Shown here: in pieces, positions 51,440-59,560 of the stretch | How positions within the stretch are numbered: position 1 is the stretch's first letter | Layout: every line of letters starts with the position of its first letter | Source of the DNA: Agromyces sp. ISL-38 | Lineage (GTDB): Bacteria > Actinomycetota > Actinomycetes > Actinomycetales > Microbacteriaceae | DNA length: 64,000 nt | Direction of reading: 5' to 3' | NCBI RefSeq assembly: GCF_018613935.1 | Contig: NZ_JAGGPF010000009.1 | Span: forward strand, 248,001-312,000 | Position numbers and translations under genes: made by a program | Notes under the pieces: generated by a model | Databases searched by the model: none | The model's input: only the letters and a program-made list of their open reading frames with translations | What the model was told of the DNA's origin: nothing

Positions 51440-52324
51440 CTACGCCACCGACGGCGCCAGCTGCCGCGAGACGTCGCCGACGTGGCGCATGAAGCCCTCG
51501 AGGTCGGGTTCGTCTGAAGTCGACTGCAGCACGACGGCATCGGCGCCGGCTGCGAAGTACTGTTCCGCGACTTCGGCGACATCGGAGGCGTCGCCGACCG
51601 CCGCGCGTGGTCCGTCGTCGAGCACGTTCGAGCGCGCGAGCTCGCCGTTCACGCGTTCGCGCGCCTCGCGGCCACCGAAGCCCGCGATCACGTAGGCCAC
51701 CACCTCGTTGCGCCCATCGCGGCCAGCGGCCGCGCGCCCGTCGGCGATCATCGACACGGCCTCCGCCACGCGAGCGACCGAAGTGCCGCCGACGAGAATG
51801 GTGGCATCGGCGGTCTCACCGGTGAGACGCAGCGTCTTCGGCCCTTCACCCGCTGCGTGCACCAACGGCGGTGCTGCGGGCGGCCAATCGAGTCGAACCC
51901 CATCGAGGGTGACGTAGCGGCCGCTCGTCGTGACCTCTTCGCCGGCGAGCAGTTGCCGCAGCGCCGGAACGTACTCGCGCATGAGCGTGAGCGGGGAGGC
52001 CACTCGACTGCCGGTCTGCGCCATCCATCGCTGCACGCCATGCCCGACCCCAGGCAGGAGCCGATCGGGGAACAGCCGCGCGATCGACGCGATCTCCATG
52101 GCGGTGACGGCGACATTGCGCAGCGGCATCGGAGCGACGCCGATTCCCACCTTCAACCTCTCGCTCCATGCCAACGCCGCGGCGGCGGTGCCGAAGGCGG
52201 ACTGCTGGAAGCAGTCCTCCCAGAGCCACAGCTCGGGGACGCCCGCCTCCTCTGCTGCCTCGACCACCGGCCGCAGCCGCTCGGGCGGGAACTCGGGCTG
52301 GAAGATCGCTCCAATGCGTCGCAT
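51440..52324 (-). CDS. LLM-class flavin-dependent oxidoreductase (luciferase-like)
   Basis: A 294-residue bacterial-luciferase-like TIM barrel: MRRIGAIFQPEFPPERL, ELWLWEDCFQQSAFG, VGIGVAPMPLRNVAVTAMEIA, then LLPGVGHGVQRWM and VTLDGVRLDWPPAAPPLVHAAGEGPKTLRLTGETADATILVGG. In actinobacteria such proteins use FMN or F420; the C-terminal part has the F420-type look but the cofactor cannot be fixed here. No ribosome site before the ATG, so it may be leaderless. Followed by the SDR gene. Confidence 0.85.
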   Translation of the reverse strand: MRRIGAIFQPEFPPERLRPVVEAAEEAGVPELWLWEDCFQQSAFGTAAAALAWSERLKVGIGVAPMPLRNVAVTAMEIASIARLFPDRLLPGVGHGVQRWMAQTGSRVASPLTLMREYVPALRQLLAGEEVTTSGRYVTLDGVRLDWPPAAPPLVHAAGEGPKTLRLTGETADATILVGGTSVARVAEAVSMIADGRAAAGRDGRNEVVAYVIAGFGGREARERVNGELARSNVLDDGPRAAVGDASDVAEVAEQYFAAGADAVVLQSTSDEPDLEGFMRHVGDVSRQLAPSVA

Positions 52325-52363
52325 CCGACCATGGTGGCACGGGCCACTGACGTGGAGGTGGCA

Positions 52364-52404
52364 GGTGGTTTCGATACGGCTGCTTCGCGGCCTACTCAAC
52401 CACC
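52364..52404. repeat. REP-like palindrome, copy 1
   Basis: GGTGGTTTCGATACGGCTGC...CCTACTCAACCACC, with inverted ends GGTGGTT/AACCACC. Divergent member of the family seen at 62899 and 63898. Its right end overlaps the hydrolase gene and encodes the last residues VVE-stop. Confidence 0.65.
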
Positions 52405-53159
52405 GGGTTTGCGAGCGATCGACGCCAGGCGCCGACGGTCTCGACGAATCGGTCGGGTGACTCGAGGTGCAGGAAGTGCCCGTGGCCGATCCACGTCTCG
52501 ACGCGCGACCCGGGCGGCGCGGGGAGCATGCGCTCGCGGGATGCGCCCAACTCGGTCGAATGGATCGCGAGCACCGGCTTGGTTCGCCGCGCAGCGGCGC
52601 GACGTGTGCCGGCAAGGAATCCGATGGCCCCGGAGTCCAGGTACTCCGAGCGCAGGTACCGCGCGATCACCGCTGGGTGGGTGGCACTGTGATCGGCGAG
52701 CAGGAGATTCCCGGCTTCGGGCGGCATGGTCGCGGCAGCCGAGGCGAAGAAGTCGTGGGTGGCGGCGTGACCCTCCGTCTCGATGCGCGAGGCCCACTCC
52801 GTCATCCCGGCGTGATCGGTGTGCGAGGCGCCGTACGCCGGGTCGATCACGACCTCGCCGAGCACCGAATCCGGCTCCATCGCGTGTGCGAGCAGCGTCA
52901 CCTGCGCCCCCATGGAATGCCCCACGAGCAACACCGGACGTGCCTGTGCGCGGAGCGTTTCGGCGAGCATCGCCGCGGCACCCGGGATCGTGGAGGTGCC
53001 GCCATCGGGCGCTCCGGGTGAGCCGGGAAGCCGCGCTGCGACGACGGGTTGGGGGGCCTTCGCACGAAGTCGTGACACGATCGGATGCCACGCCTCGGCC
53101 GACCCCGCCCAGCCGTGCACGAGCACGATCGGTGTCGCATCCGTCACAGGACTCTCCAT
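52392..53159 (-). CDS. Alpha/beta hydrolase
   Basis: A 255-residue hydrolase: N-terminal oxyanion strand IVLVHGWAGSAEAW, nucleophile elbow GHSMGAQVTLLAH (Ser about residue 93), acid Asp in the VIDPAYG/THDFF region and the catalytic His in IGHGHFLHLESPDRFVE. No signal peptide. Substrate unknown (lactonase, esterase or C-C hydrolase are possible). ATG 53159 is preferred over a TTG at 53189; the ribosome site is weak. The last four residues (PVVE) are supplied by a REP-like palindrome. Confidence 0.85.
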   Translation of the reverse strand: MESPVTDATPIVLVHGWAGSAEAWHPIVSRLRAKAPQPVVAARLPGSPGAPDGGTSTIPGAAAMLAETLRAQARPVLLVGHSMGAQVTLLAHAMEPDSVLGEVVIDPAYGASHTDHAGMTEWASRIETEGHAATHDFFASAAATMPPEAGNLLLADHSATHPAVIARYLRSEYLDSGAIGFLAGTRRAAARRTKPVLAIHSTELGASRERMLPAPPGSRVETWIGHGHFLHLESPDRFVETVGAWRRSLANPVVE

Positions 53160-53239
53160 TCGTCGAACGATGGATCCACCATGCCGCAAATGGGAGAGGC
53201 GCGTGCGACCACGCGAGCATAAGTTCTGCTGCCGCAGTC

Positions 53240-53276
53240 GAACGCCCGGTCCTCGCGACGAGGACCGGGCGTTCGC
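53240..53276. terminator. Strong hairpin terminator of the zinc operon
   Basis: Perfect 17 bp stem CGAACGCCCGGTCCTCG / CGAGGACCGGGCGTTCG with a 3-base loop, downstream of the aztD stop. The arm GAACGCCCGG recurs in the hairpins at 49539 and 62854. Confidence 0.75.
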
Positions 53277-53309
53277 TGCATCGCGGAACGTGGTGCGCCG
53301 CCGCCCCGA

Positions 53310-54554
53310 CTACTCGAGCGGCGCGCCGGTGGTGACGGCGATCTCGTTCGGCGTGTGCTCGAGCTCGGTCGTGGAGATGACCTCGCCCGTCGTGAGGTCG
53401 AGCACGTGGACCGCGTTGGCCGCCGGTTCGGTCACGTACGCGACGTCGCCGTTCACGACGATCGCGGGGTGCGGGTGCTGCCACTCGACGGGCCCCTCCC
53501 ACGGCTCGACGACATCCCACGAGTCGGTGATCTCGCCGGTCTCGGGGTCGAGCACGTGCACGGCGCCGTCGGCCGAGAGGATGAGCGCCTCGTCGTTCGG
53601 GCCGCGGGCGATGCCGCGCCACGTGTACTCGACGCCCTCGGGCAGGCGCACGACCTCGAGCGTGCGCGCCGCGGAGTCGACCAGCACCACGGCGTGGAGC
53701 AGGTAGCCCTCGGCGTCGGGGTCGTCCTTGTAGTCGCCGACCATGATCGAGCTCGTCTCCGACACGTAGGCGTTGCCGACGCGGCCGAACTCGTCGGGCG
53801 CGTCGAGCTTCACGATCTCGCCGTCGTCGTAGACGAGCACGCCGTCCTCGCAGCCGAAGACGACGACCTCGCCCTTCAGGGTGCCTTCGCCGTGCACGCC
53901 GGGGCACTCGGCGCTCGACGCGACCTCGTGGCCGTCGCTGTCGACCACGCTGATGCCGGTGCGACCGTCGGCGTTGCCGACGGTCGTGAGCAGCGTGCCG
54001 TCCTCGAGCACGACCGAGACCCCGTGGTGCGCCTCGGTGCCGGGCACGACCTCGGCCTCGGGCAGCGCGCCGTCGACCTCGAGCAGCTCGGCGGTGTCGA
54101 AGATCGTCGTGTTGCTCGTGGCGTCGTCGTAGAGCACGGTGCGTCCGCCGTGCCGCACGACATGGCCGGCTGCTCCGGCCTCGACGAGCAGGTCGGTGAG
54201 CTCGGGCTCAGCGGTGTTCACCTCGCCCGGGGCATCCGACCACGTACCCGCGTCGAGCAGCTGGAAGCCCTGCGACGTCGTGAGGAACAGGTGGCGACCG
54301 TCGCCGGCCGCGTTGAGGCGCGTGAACTCCTCGGTGTCGAACTCGCCGACGACCTCGAGCGTCGTACCGTCGAGCACGTACACGCCGCCCTCGTAGGCGA
54401 GTGCGACGCGCGACGCGGGCTTGGTCGATGCGGTGGAGTCGTCGGCGGATGCCGCTTCGCCTCCGGATGCCGCGGTGGCGCAGCCGGTGAGCGCGAGCGC
54501 CGCCATGGCGAGCGACGCGACGAGCGCGCCGCGATGTGCGGGCAGGACCTTCAT
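53310..54554 (-). CDS. aztD: Zinc metallochaperone AztD-like lipoprotein
   Basis: A 414-residue exported beta-propeller protein. The signal ends in a lipobox (LALTGC, Cys25), followed by a low-complexity linker and repeated propeller strands (VALAYEGGVYVLDGTTLEVVGEF; VHVLDLTTGEVISTTELEHTPNEI). His-rich sites that could hold zinc: HVVRHG, EAHHGVSV, GVHGEG and WQHPHPAIV. AztD hands zinc to the binding protein AztC, as shown for Paracoccus. It follows aztC by 26 bp as last gene of the operon aztB - AztD-like - aztC - aztD. Probably Zur-controlled. Confidence 0.82.
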   Translation of the reverse strand: MKVLPAHRGALVASLAMAALALTGCATAASGGEAASADDSTASTKPASRVALAYEGGVYVLDGTTLEVVGEFDTEEFTRLNAAGDGRHLFLTTSQGFQLLDAGTWSDAPGEVNTAEPELTDLLVEAGAAGHVVRHGGRTVLYDDATSNTTIFDTAELLEVDGALPEAEVVPGTEAHHGVSVVLEDGTLLTTVGNADGRTGISVVDSDGHEVASSAECPGVHGEGTLKGEVVVFGCEDGVLVYDDGEIVKLDAPDEFGRVGNAYVSETSSIMVGDYKDDPDAEGYLLHAVVLVDSAARTLEVVRLPEGVEYTWRGIARGPNDEALILSADGAVHVLDPETGEITDSWDVVEPWEGPVEWQHPHPAIVVNGDVAYVTEPAANAVHVLDLTTGEVISTTELEHTPNEIAVTTGAPLE

Positions 54555-54580
54555 GGGTTCCCTTTCCAGGGTCGTGGGCC

Positions 54581-55522
54581 TCACGTGGAGAGCCCGGTGG
54601 CGATGCGCGCGGTGTTGACGCGCATCATGTCGAGATACGTCCCGGCCTCGCCGCCCGGGGGCGTGAGCGACTCGGTGACGAGCTCGACGACGTCGACGTC
54701 GCGGTCGGCCTCCTCGGCGAGCACCTGCACGAGGCGATCGGGCTGGGACGACTCGGCGAAGATGGCCGGCACGCCCGCCTCGTCGATCGCGGCGACGAGC
54801 TCGCGAAGGTCGCTCGCGCTCGGCGCGGCGAGGGTCGTGCCGCTCGGGATGACCGCGCCGATGACGCGGAACCCGAATCGGTCGGCGAGGTAGCCGAACA
54901 CGTGGTGGTTGGTGACGAGCGCCCGGCGCGCTTCGGGGATGGCGGCGAACCTGGTCGACATCTCGCGGTCGAGCTCGTCGAGTTCGCGGAGGTAGGCCTC
55001 GGTGTTCGCCGTGATGCGGTCGACGTCGGCCCCGGCGCCGGCGGAGCCCGTGAGCTCTGCCTCGAGTTCGTCGCCGAGCGCCGTCACGACGTCGACCATG
55101 CGGGCGGGGTCGGTCCAGAAGTGCGAGTCGGGCGTGCCCGCGGCGTCGCCCTCGGCGTACGCGAGCACCTCGAGGTGGTCGCCGGCGAGGAACACCGGCA
55201 CCCCGTCGGCCTCGGCCGACTCGACGTGATCCGCGAGTCCCTCCTCGAGGCCGAGGCCGTTGGCGACGATGAGCTCCGCATCGCGCAGTCGCGCCGCGGT
55301 CTGCGCGGAGATCTCGAACGAGTGCGGGTCGGCGCCGGGCGGCATGAGCACGAGGACCTCGGCTTCGTCGCCGACGAGCTCGCCGACGACGTCGCCGAGG
55401 ATGTTCGTCGTGACGACGACCAGCGGGCGATCGGCCGCGGCCGACGGTGCGCATCCCGTGAGAAGCCCGGCGGTCGCGGCGACGGCGGCGAGCGCGACGA
55501 AGGCCGTTGCCGGCCGCCTCAT
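54581..55522 (-). CDS. aztC: Zinc ABC transporter substrate-binding lipoprotein AztC
   Basis: A 313-residue cluster A-I metal-binding protein: lipobox LLTGC (Cys24), ligand motifs PGADPHSFE (first His), DSHFWTDP (second) and VTNHHVFGYLADRFG (third His), and a C-terminal Asp/Glu loop (FAESSQPDRLVQVLAEE). It captures Zn2+ at the membrane for AztB/AztA. The ATG overlaps the preceding gene's stop (ATGA at 55519-55522). No long His-rich loop, consistent with use of a separate AztD chaperone. Some Mn-binding members look similar; the neighbours favour zinc. Confidence 0.88.
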   Translation of the reverse strand: MRRPATAFVALAAVAATAGLLTGCAPSAAADRPLVVVTTNILGDVVGELVGDEAEVLVLMPPGADPHSFEISAQTAARLRDAELIVANGLGLEEGLADHVESAEADGVPVFLAGDHLEVLAYAEGDAAGTPDSHFWTDPARMVDVVTALGDELEAELTGSAGAGADVDRITANTEAYLRELDELDREMSTRFAAIPEARRALVTNHHVFGYLADRFGFRVIGAVIPSGTTLAAPSASDLRELVAAIDEAGVPAIFAESSQPDRLVQVLAEEADRDVDVVELVTESLTPPGGEAGTYLDMMRVNTARIATGLST

Positions 55523-56781
55523 CGGCCCGTCTCCACGGTGAAGCGCGGCTCGGCCGCGGCGTCGAAGGTGCGGGCGATGCGCGCGGCATCCGCGAAGTCG
55601 ATCTCGTACAGCCGCCGCTCGGCGGGCCCGTTGAGGTAGGCCCGGTGCTGGTCGGCGATGAGTTCGATGCCGGCGACAAGCTCTGGGTCGGCGGCCGATG
55701 CGGCGACGAGCGGCTCGGTCGCGGCGAGCATCTCGCCCGTCGCGCCCGAAAGCACGAGCACGCGCCCGTCGGCGGCGAGGGCGAGCACGTGCTCGTCGGT
55801 GTCGTCGACGGCGCTGGCCTGGACGATGGGCGTGCCCGCGTCGACGAGCGCCCAGCTGCGCTTGCGCGTGTCGAGCAACCAGATCCCGGATGCCCCGGCG
55901 ACGGCGGCGACCGTCGGCCGGCCCTCTCGAGCCCGGAACTCCGTGGCAGGCGGGGCGCCCGCATCGGCGGGATACGGGATGCGCTCGAGCTCGATCACCC
56001 CGGCGTCGCCGATCGTCGCGAGGAGTGCGCCGTCGCGGCATCCGACGACCACTCCGACGACGGTCGCGATCGTGCCGGCGGCACCCGCGCACTCGACCGC
56101 CTCGCCAAGCCGACCCTCGCCGTCGACGACCCGCACTCTCGTAGGCGAGCCGTCGGCGCCGGGCTCGGTCACGAGCGCGCTGCTGCCCACGGGCACGATG
56201 AACCCGTCATGCGGTTCGACCGAGACGCGCACGCGCTCGTCGAGGCCGGCATCTGCCAGCGTCGCGGCATCGAGCACGATGGCCTCGCCCGTCTCGGCGA
56301 AGAACAGCCCGGCACCGGCGTCGTTCGCCGCGACGGTCGCGCGGCCGCTGCCCTCGACGTCGCCGAGCATGGATGCCTCGCCGCGGTAGTAGTGGAAGTG
56401 GTCGACGTGGCTCCACGTCCACACGCCGCTGTCGACGACGGTGACGGCGCCCGCGTCGGGGCGCACGAGGTAGGCGTACCGACCCTCGGTCGCGACATCC
56501 GCGACGCCGTCGACGGTGCCGAGCTCGCCGACGGACTCGTCGAGGAGATCGAGGTGCGAGAGAGTGCCGGTCTCGTCGAGCGAGAGCAGGTGCAGTTGCG
56601 GCTCGGGCAGTTCCTGGGCGCCGGCGATGGTGCCATGGCCGTCGCCGAGGGCCGAGTCGTCACCCGCGGCATCCGGCGGGCCGGATGCCGCGGCGCCGCT
56701 CGTGCCCTCGCCGGCACACGCGGTGAGCGTGAGCGCGACGGCGATGGCCGTAATCGACGGCAGGGTGGTGCGAGAGAACAC
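55519..56781 (-). CDS. AztD-like beta-propeller lipoprotein, second paralogue in the zinc operon
   Basis: A 420-residue lipoprotein (lipobox ALTLTAC, Cys22) with a propeller layout like AztD (LSHLDLLDESVGELGTVDGVADVATEGRYAYLVRPDAGAVTVVDSGVWTW). Candidate metal residues are DGHG, VDHFHYYRGE and VEPHDGF. Its sequence is diverged from the aztD gene at 53310, so the operon carries two propeller lipoproteins. It lies between aztB (26 bp) and aztC (4 bp overlap), so it is tightly coupled to zinc uptake. Role inferred: a second metallochaperone or a surface zinc receptor. Confidence 0.75.
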   Translation of the reverse strand: MFSRTTLPSITAIAVALTLTACAGEGTSGAAASGPPDAAGDDSALGDGHGTIAGAQELPEPQLHLLSLDETGTLSHLDLLDESVGELGTVDGVADVATEGRYAYLVRPDAGAVTVVDSGVWTWSHVDHFHYYRGEASMLGDVEGSGRATVAANDAGAGLFFAETGEAIVLDAATLADAGLDERVRVSVEPHDGFIVPVGSSALVTEPGADGSPTRVRVVDGEGRLGEAVECAGAAGTIATVVGVVVGCRDGALLATIGDAGVIELERIPYPADAGAPPATEFRAREGRPTVAAVAGASGIWLLDTRKRSWALVDAGTPIVQASAVDDTDEHVLALAADGRVLVLSGATGEMLAATEPLVAASAADPELVAGIELIADQHRAYLNGPAERRLYEIDFADAARIARTFDAAAEPRFTVETGR

Positions 56782-56807
56782 GGGATCCTTTCAGTGGTGC
56801 TGGGAGG

Positions 56808-57710
56808 TCAGGCGGAGGCGGTCGCGCGGATCGCCGTCGTGCCGGCGGGCCCGGCCGGGCCGCGACTGCCCGACCGCGAGGCGTCGACGATGGCGCGGAT
56901 GCCCGCGGACACGGCCGCCGAGATCACGGCGGTGAGGGCGACGCTCGCGCCGGCCGCGGTGCCCGCGTACCAGGAGATGAGGAGGCCGACCCAGACGCTC
57001 GCCGCGCCGATCGCGGCGCCGAGGGCCATGGTGGTCGGGATGCGGTGGGTCCATCGTCCGGCGGCGACGGCCGGGCCGAGCAGCATGCCGACGACGAGAA
57101 GCGACCCGACGGCCTGATACGCCGAGATCACGGCGAGCGCCACGAGCCCCACGAGCACCGCGTGCGCGAGGCGCGGCCGGAGGCCGAGCAGCTGGGCCTG
57201 CCTGGAGTCGACGGCGAGGGCCACGAACGCGCGATGCCACGCGAGCGCCGCGAGCGCGGTGACGATCGTGGCGATGGCGAGCGCAGCGAGCTGTTCCGGC
57301 CGCACGGCCAGAATGTCGCCGAAGAGGATCGCCGTGGCATCCGTCGCGAAGGTGCGCGACCCCGAGATGATGACGACACCGAGCGCGAGGCTCGCGACGA
57401 AGAGCAGGCCGATGCTCGTGTCGGCCGAGAGCCGCCACCTGCGCTGCACGACACTCACGCCGACCGACATGAGCGCAGCGCTCACCGCGGCGCCGACGAG
57501 CGTGGGCGCCCCGATGAGCGATGCGACGGCCACGCCGGGCAGCACGCCATGCGCCATCGCCTCGCCGAGGAACGCCATACCTCGCGCCACGACCCAGGTG
57601 CCGACGATGGCGCACATGACGGCGACGAGGATGCCGCCGGCGAGCGCGCGCAGCATGAACGCCGTTGCGAAGGGGTCGAGGAGCAGGGTCACGAGACGCC
57701 ACCGTAGCAT
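56808..57710 (-). CDS. aztB: Zinc ABC transporter permease AztB
   Basis: A 300-residue ABC-3 family metal permease (ZnuB-like) with about eight membrane segments, LGEAMAHGVLPGVAVA and GSLLVVGMLLGPAVAAGRWTHR being family signatures; the extracted start MLRWRLVTLLLDPFATAFMLRAL is usual. No ribosome site before ATG 57710, which lies only 5 bp from a Zur-like palindrome, so the transcript may be leaderless. It is the first gene of the four-gene minus-strand operon and pairs with the ATPase encoded divergently. Confidence 0.88.
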   Translation of the reverse strand: MLRWRLVTLLLDPFATAFMLRALAGGILVAVMCAIVGTWVVARGMAFLGEAMAHGVLPGVAVASLIGAPTLVGAAVSAALMSVGVSVVQRRWRLSADTSIGLLFVASLALGVVIISGSRTFATDATAILFGDILAVRPEQLAALAIATIVTALAALAWHRAFVALAVDSRQAQLLGLRPRLAHAVLVGLVALAVISAYQAVGSLLVVGMLLGPAVAAGRWTHRIPTTMALGAAIGAASVWVGLLISWYAGTAAGASVALTAVISAAVSAGIRAIVDASRSGSRGPAGPAGTTAIRATASA

Positions 57711-57714
57711 TAAT

Positions 57715-57729
57715 TGAGAACGATTATCA
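57715..57729. promoter_or_regulatory. Zur-box-like palindrome in the aztB/aztA divergent promoter
   Basis: TGAGAACGATTATCA, an imperfect 7-1-7 inverted repeat (TGAnAA-TTnTCA) matching the Fur/Zur box form. It lies in the 28 bp gap between the two divergent zinc-transport genes and would let Zur shut off both when zinc is plentiful. Confidence 0.72.
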
Positions 57730-57738
57730 TTTGCTATC

Positions 57739-58434
57739 GTGACGAGCGTGCCCACCACGCCCGCTGCCCCTCCCTGCCCCGATCGCACGGGTCATCCCGT
57801 CGCATCACCCGTCGTGCGGGCCTTAGGCGTGCACGTCGACCTCGGCGGCCGGCCGGTGCTGCGCGGTGTCGACCTCGTGGCGCGCTCGGGCGAAGTTACG
57901 GCGATCGTCGGCCCCAACGGTGCCGGCAAGTCGACCCTGCTCTCGGTGCTCGCCGGCCTCGTGCAACCGCACGCCGGCACCGTCGAGCATGCGGATGCCG
58001 CATCGATCGCGTTCGTGCCGCAGCGCTCAGCACTGTCCGACCGCCTGCCGATCACGGTCGGCGAGCTCGTGGCGATGGGCCGCTGGCAGCACACCGGGTT
58101 CTGGCGGCCGCTGTCCCGGGCCGACCGAGCGATCGTCGCCGACGCGCTCGACACGGTCGGCATGACCGAGCTGCGCCGCCGACCCGTTGCAGAGTTGTCG
58201 GGTGGCCAGCGACAGCGAGCCCTCATCGCGCAGGGTCTCGCCCAGCAGGCGCGACTCCTGCTGCTGGACGAGCCGATGTCGGCGCTCGACACATCCGCCC
58301 GCGAGGCCGTCGCCGACGCGATCTCGCGCGCGACCGCCGCCGGCACCGCGGTCGTCGCCGTGACCCACGACCTCGACGCGCTCCCCGCTGCGGCGTCGAT
58401 CGTTCGACTCGCGCCGCCGGAGGGCGATCGCTGA
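57739..58434 (+). CDS. aztA: Zinc ABC transporter ATP-binding protein AztA
   Basis: A 231-residue ABC ATPase: Walker A GPNGAGKST (58-66), Q-loop FVPQRS, signature LSGGQRQR (153-160), Walker B LLLLDEPMS (173-181) and switch His in VTHDLDA. It energises AztB. GTG start. It is divergent from aztB with a shared Zur-like box, and convergent with a GyrI-like gene 1 bp away. Confidence 0.9.
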   Translation: MTSVPTTPAAPPCPDRTGHPVASPVVRALGVHVDLGGRPVLRGVDLVARSGEVTAIVGPNGAGKSTLLSVLAGLVQPHAGTVEHADAASIAFVPQRSALSDRLPITVGELVAMGRWQHTGFWRPLSRADRAIVADALDTVGMTELRRRPVAELSGGQRQRALIAQGLAQQARLLLLDEPMSALDTSAREAVADAISRATAAGTAVVAVTHDLDALPAAASIVRLAPPEGDR

Positions 58435-58435
58435 C

Positions 58436-59110
58436 CTACGAGTCGGGGGTGTCGACCTCTGCCGGGCGCACCGGCTGCCGCAGGATCGTGCGGAGCTTCT
58501 CGGGCGAGGTGCGGCGCGGGTCGCTGAGGTAGATCTCGTGGTGATCGCCGTTGAACGTGAGGCCGTGCGCGGGCATCCATTCATCGTGGAGGCGTTCGAG
58601 CGTCGCCGTCTCGTCGTCGTATGACCCGAGGTGGAGGATCTGCACCGCCGTGCCCTCGTGTATCCGCTCCAGCCGGAGTCGATCGAGCGCCGGCCGAGGA
58701 GCCTTCGCGTTCGCCGCGATCGCCTCGCCGACGTGCTCTTCGCTGATCCAGTCGGGCTGGGAGATGAGCATCGTCCAGCTCCACGCGCTCTTGTCGCGGG
58801 TGATGAAGACGTCGGGATCATCGGCCCGCCACAGCCCCTCGAGCGGGGCGACCACGAAGTCGCGTCCGAACTCCCGCTTGCTGCGGAACTTCACGGCGTA
58901 GGCCACGCTGTACAGGGCGACCACGGCGTCGGCGTAGTCCTGCGCCGAGTTCGGATCGCCGTGGCCGTCGATGGCGAGGTATCGCATCGGCGGCACGTCG
59001 ACCATGGCGAACTCGCGCGCCGACGGCGAGTAGAGCTCGCGGTGCGCGCGCTTCACGTCGTACTTCTCGTCGGTCACGCGGGCGACATCCGCTCTCCGTT
59101 CATCGTTCAT
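58436..59110 (-). CDS. GyrI-like small-molecule-binding protein
   Basis: A 224-residue protein of the GyrI-like/SOUL-related family: MVDVPPMRYLAIDGHGDPNSAQDY at the start of the domain, VAYAVKFRSK and a C-terminal LERLHDEWMPAHGLTFNGDHHEIYLSDPRRTSPEKLRTILRQPV ending. Stand-alone members lack the AraC helix-turn-helix and may bind or hydrolyse small electrophiles; none is assigned to a pathway here. Start ATG 59110. Confidence 0.82.
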   Translation of the reverse strand: MNDERRADVARVTDEKYDVKRAHRELYSPSAREFAMVDVPPMRYLAIDGHGDPNSAQDYADAVVALYSVAYAVKFRSKREFGRDFVVAPLEGLWRADDPDVFITRDKSAWSWTMLISQPDWISEEHVGEAIAANAKAPRPALDRLRLERIHEGTAVQILHLGSYDDETATLERLHDEWMPAHGLTFNGDHHEIYLSDPRRTSPEKLRTILRQPVRPAEVDTPDS

Positions 59111-59204
59111 GGCTCGAACCTACGACGGCATGCGGACGGAAGTCGTCCTCGAGGCGGAATGCAACCCCCGCGACATCGGTGAATCAAACTCGTAGCCTGT
59201 GTGC

Positions 59205-59505
59205 ATGAGCGACCAGAACAGTGCCTCGGGCTCATCGGGCAAGGTCCCAGACGACACGGAACAAGCGGTGGAGACGACCGACAACACGCTCGGTTCGCGC
59301 GGGCCAGACACCGATGAACCCGCCAGCAAGGATCCCTCCGAGTGGGTCAGCGGCGACGAGCCGATGACCGCGGCCCAGCGGAGCTACCTCGACACGCTGG
59401 GGCGTGAAGCCGGCGAAGAGGTGCCGGCTCACCAAGGCGCAGGCATCCGTAGAGATCGAGCGGCTGCAGCGATTGACGGGGCGCGGCACGGCGTCGCCGC
59501 AGTGA
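59205..59505 (+). pseudogene. DUF3072-family gene, frameshifted
   Basis: The first frame gives the DUF3072 core DPSEWVSGDEPMTAAQRSYLDTL and REAGEEVP; the conserved ending LTKAQASVEIERLQ, then LTGRGTASPQ, is found only in another frame and stops at 59505. The break lies at about 59427, where bases appear to be missing after GTGCCGG. Without it the product would be a short acidic protein of about 100 residues of unknown function, common in actinobacteria. Read uncorrected, the frame runs to 59516. Confidence 0.7.
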
Positions 59506-59560
59506 GCGCGCGATAGGTCGACGGCTGCGTGGCAGTGTGGCGACCGAGGGCACGCGTGCG

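Noticed and set aside
53310..55964. Very long frame extending aztD upstream across aztC
   Set aside because: The extension is Arg/Ser/Pro-rich shadow; a lipoprotein signal and ATG at 54554 define the real start.
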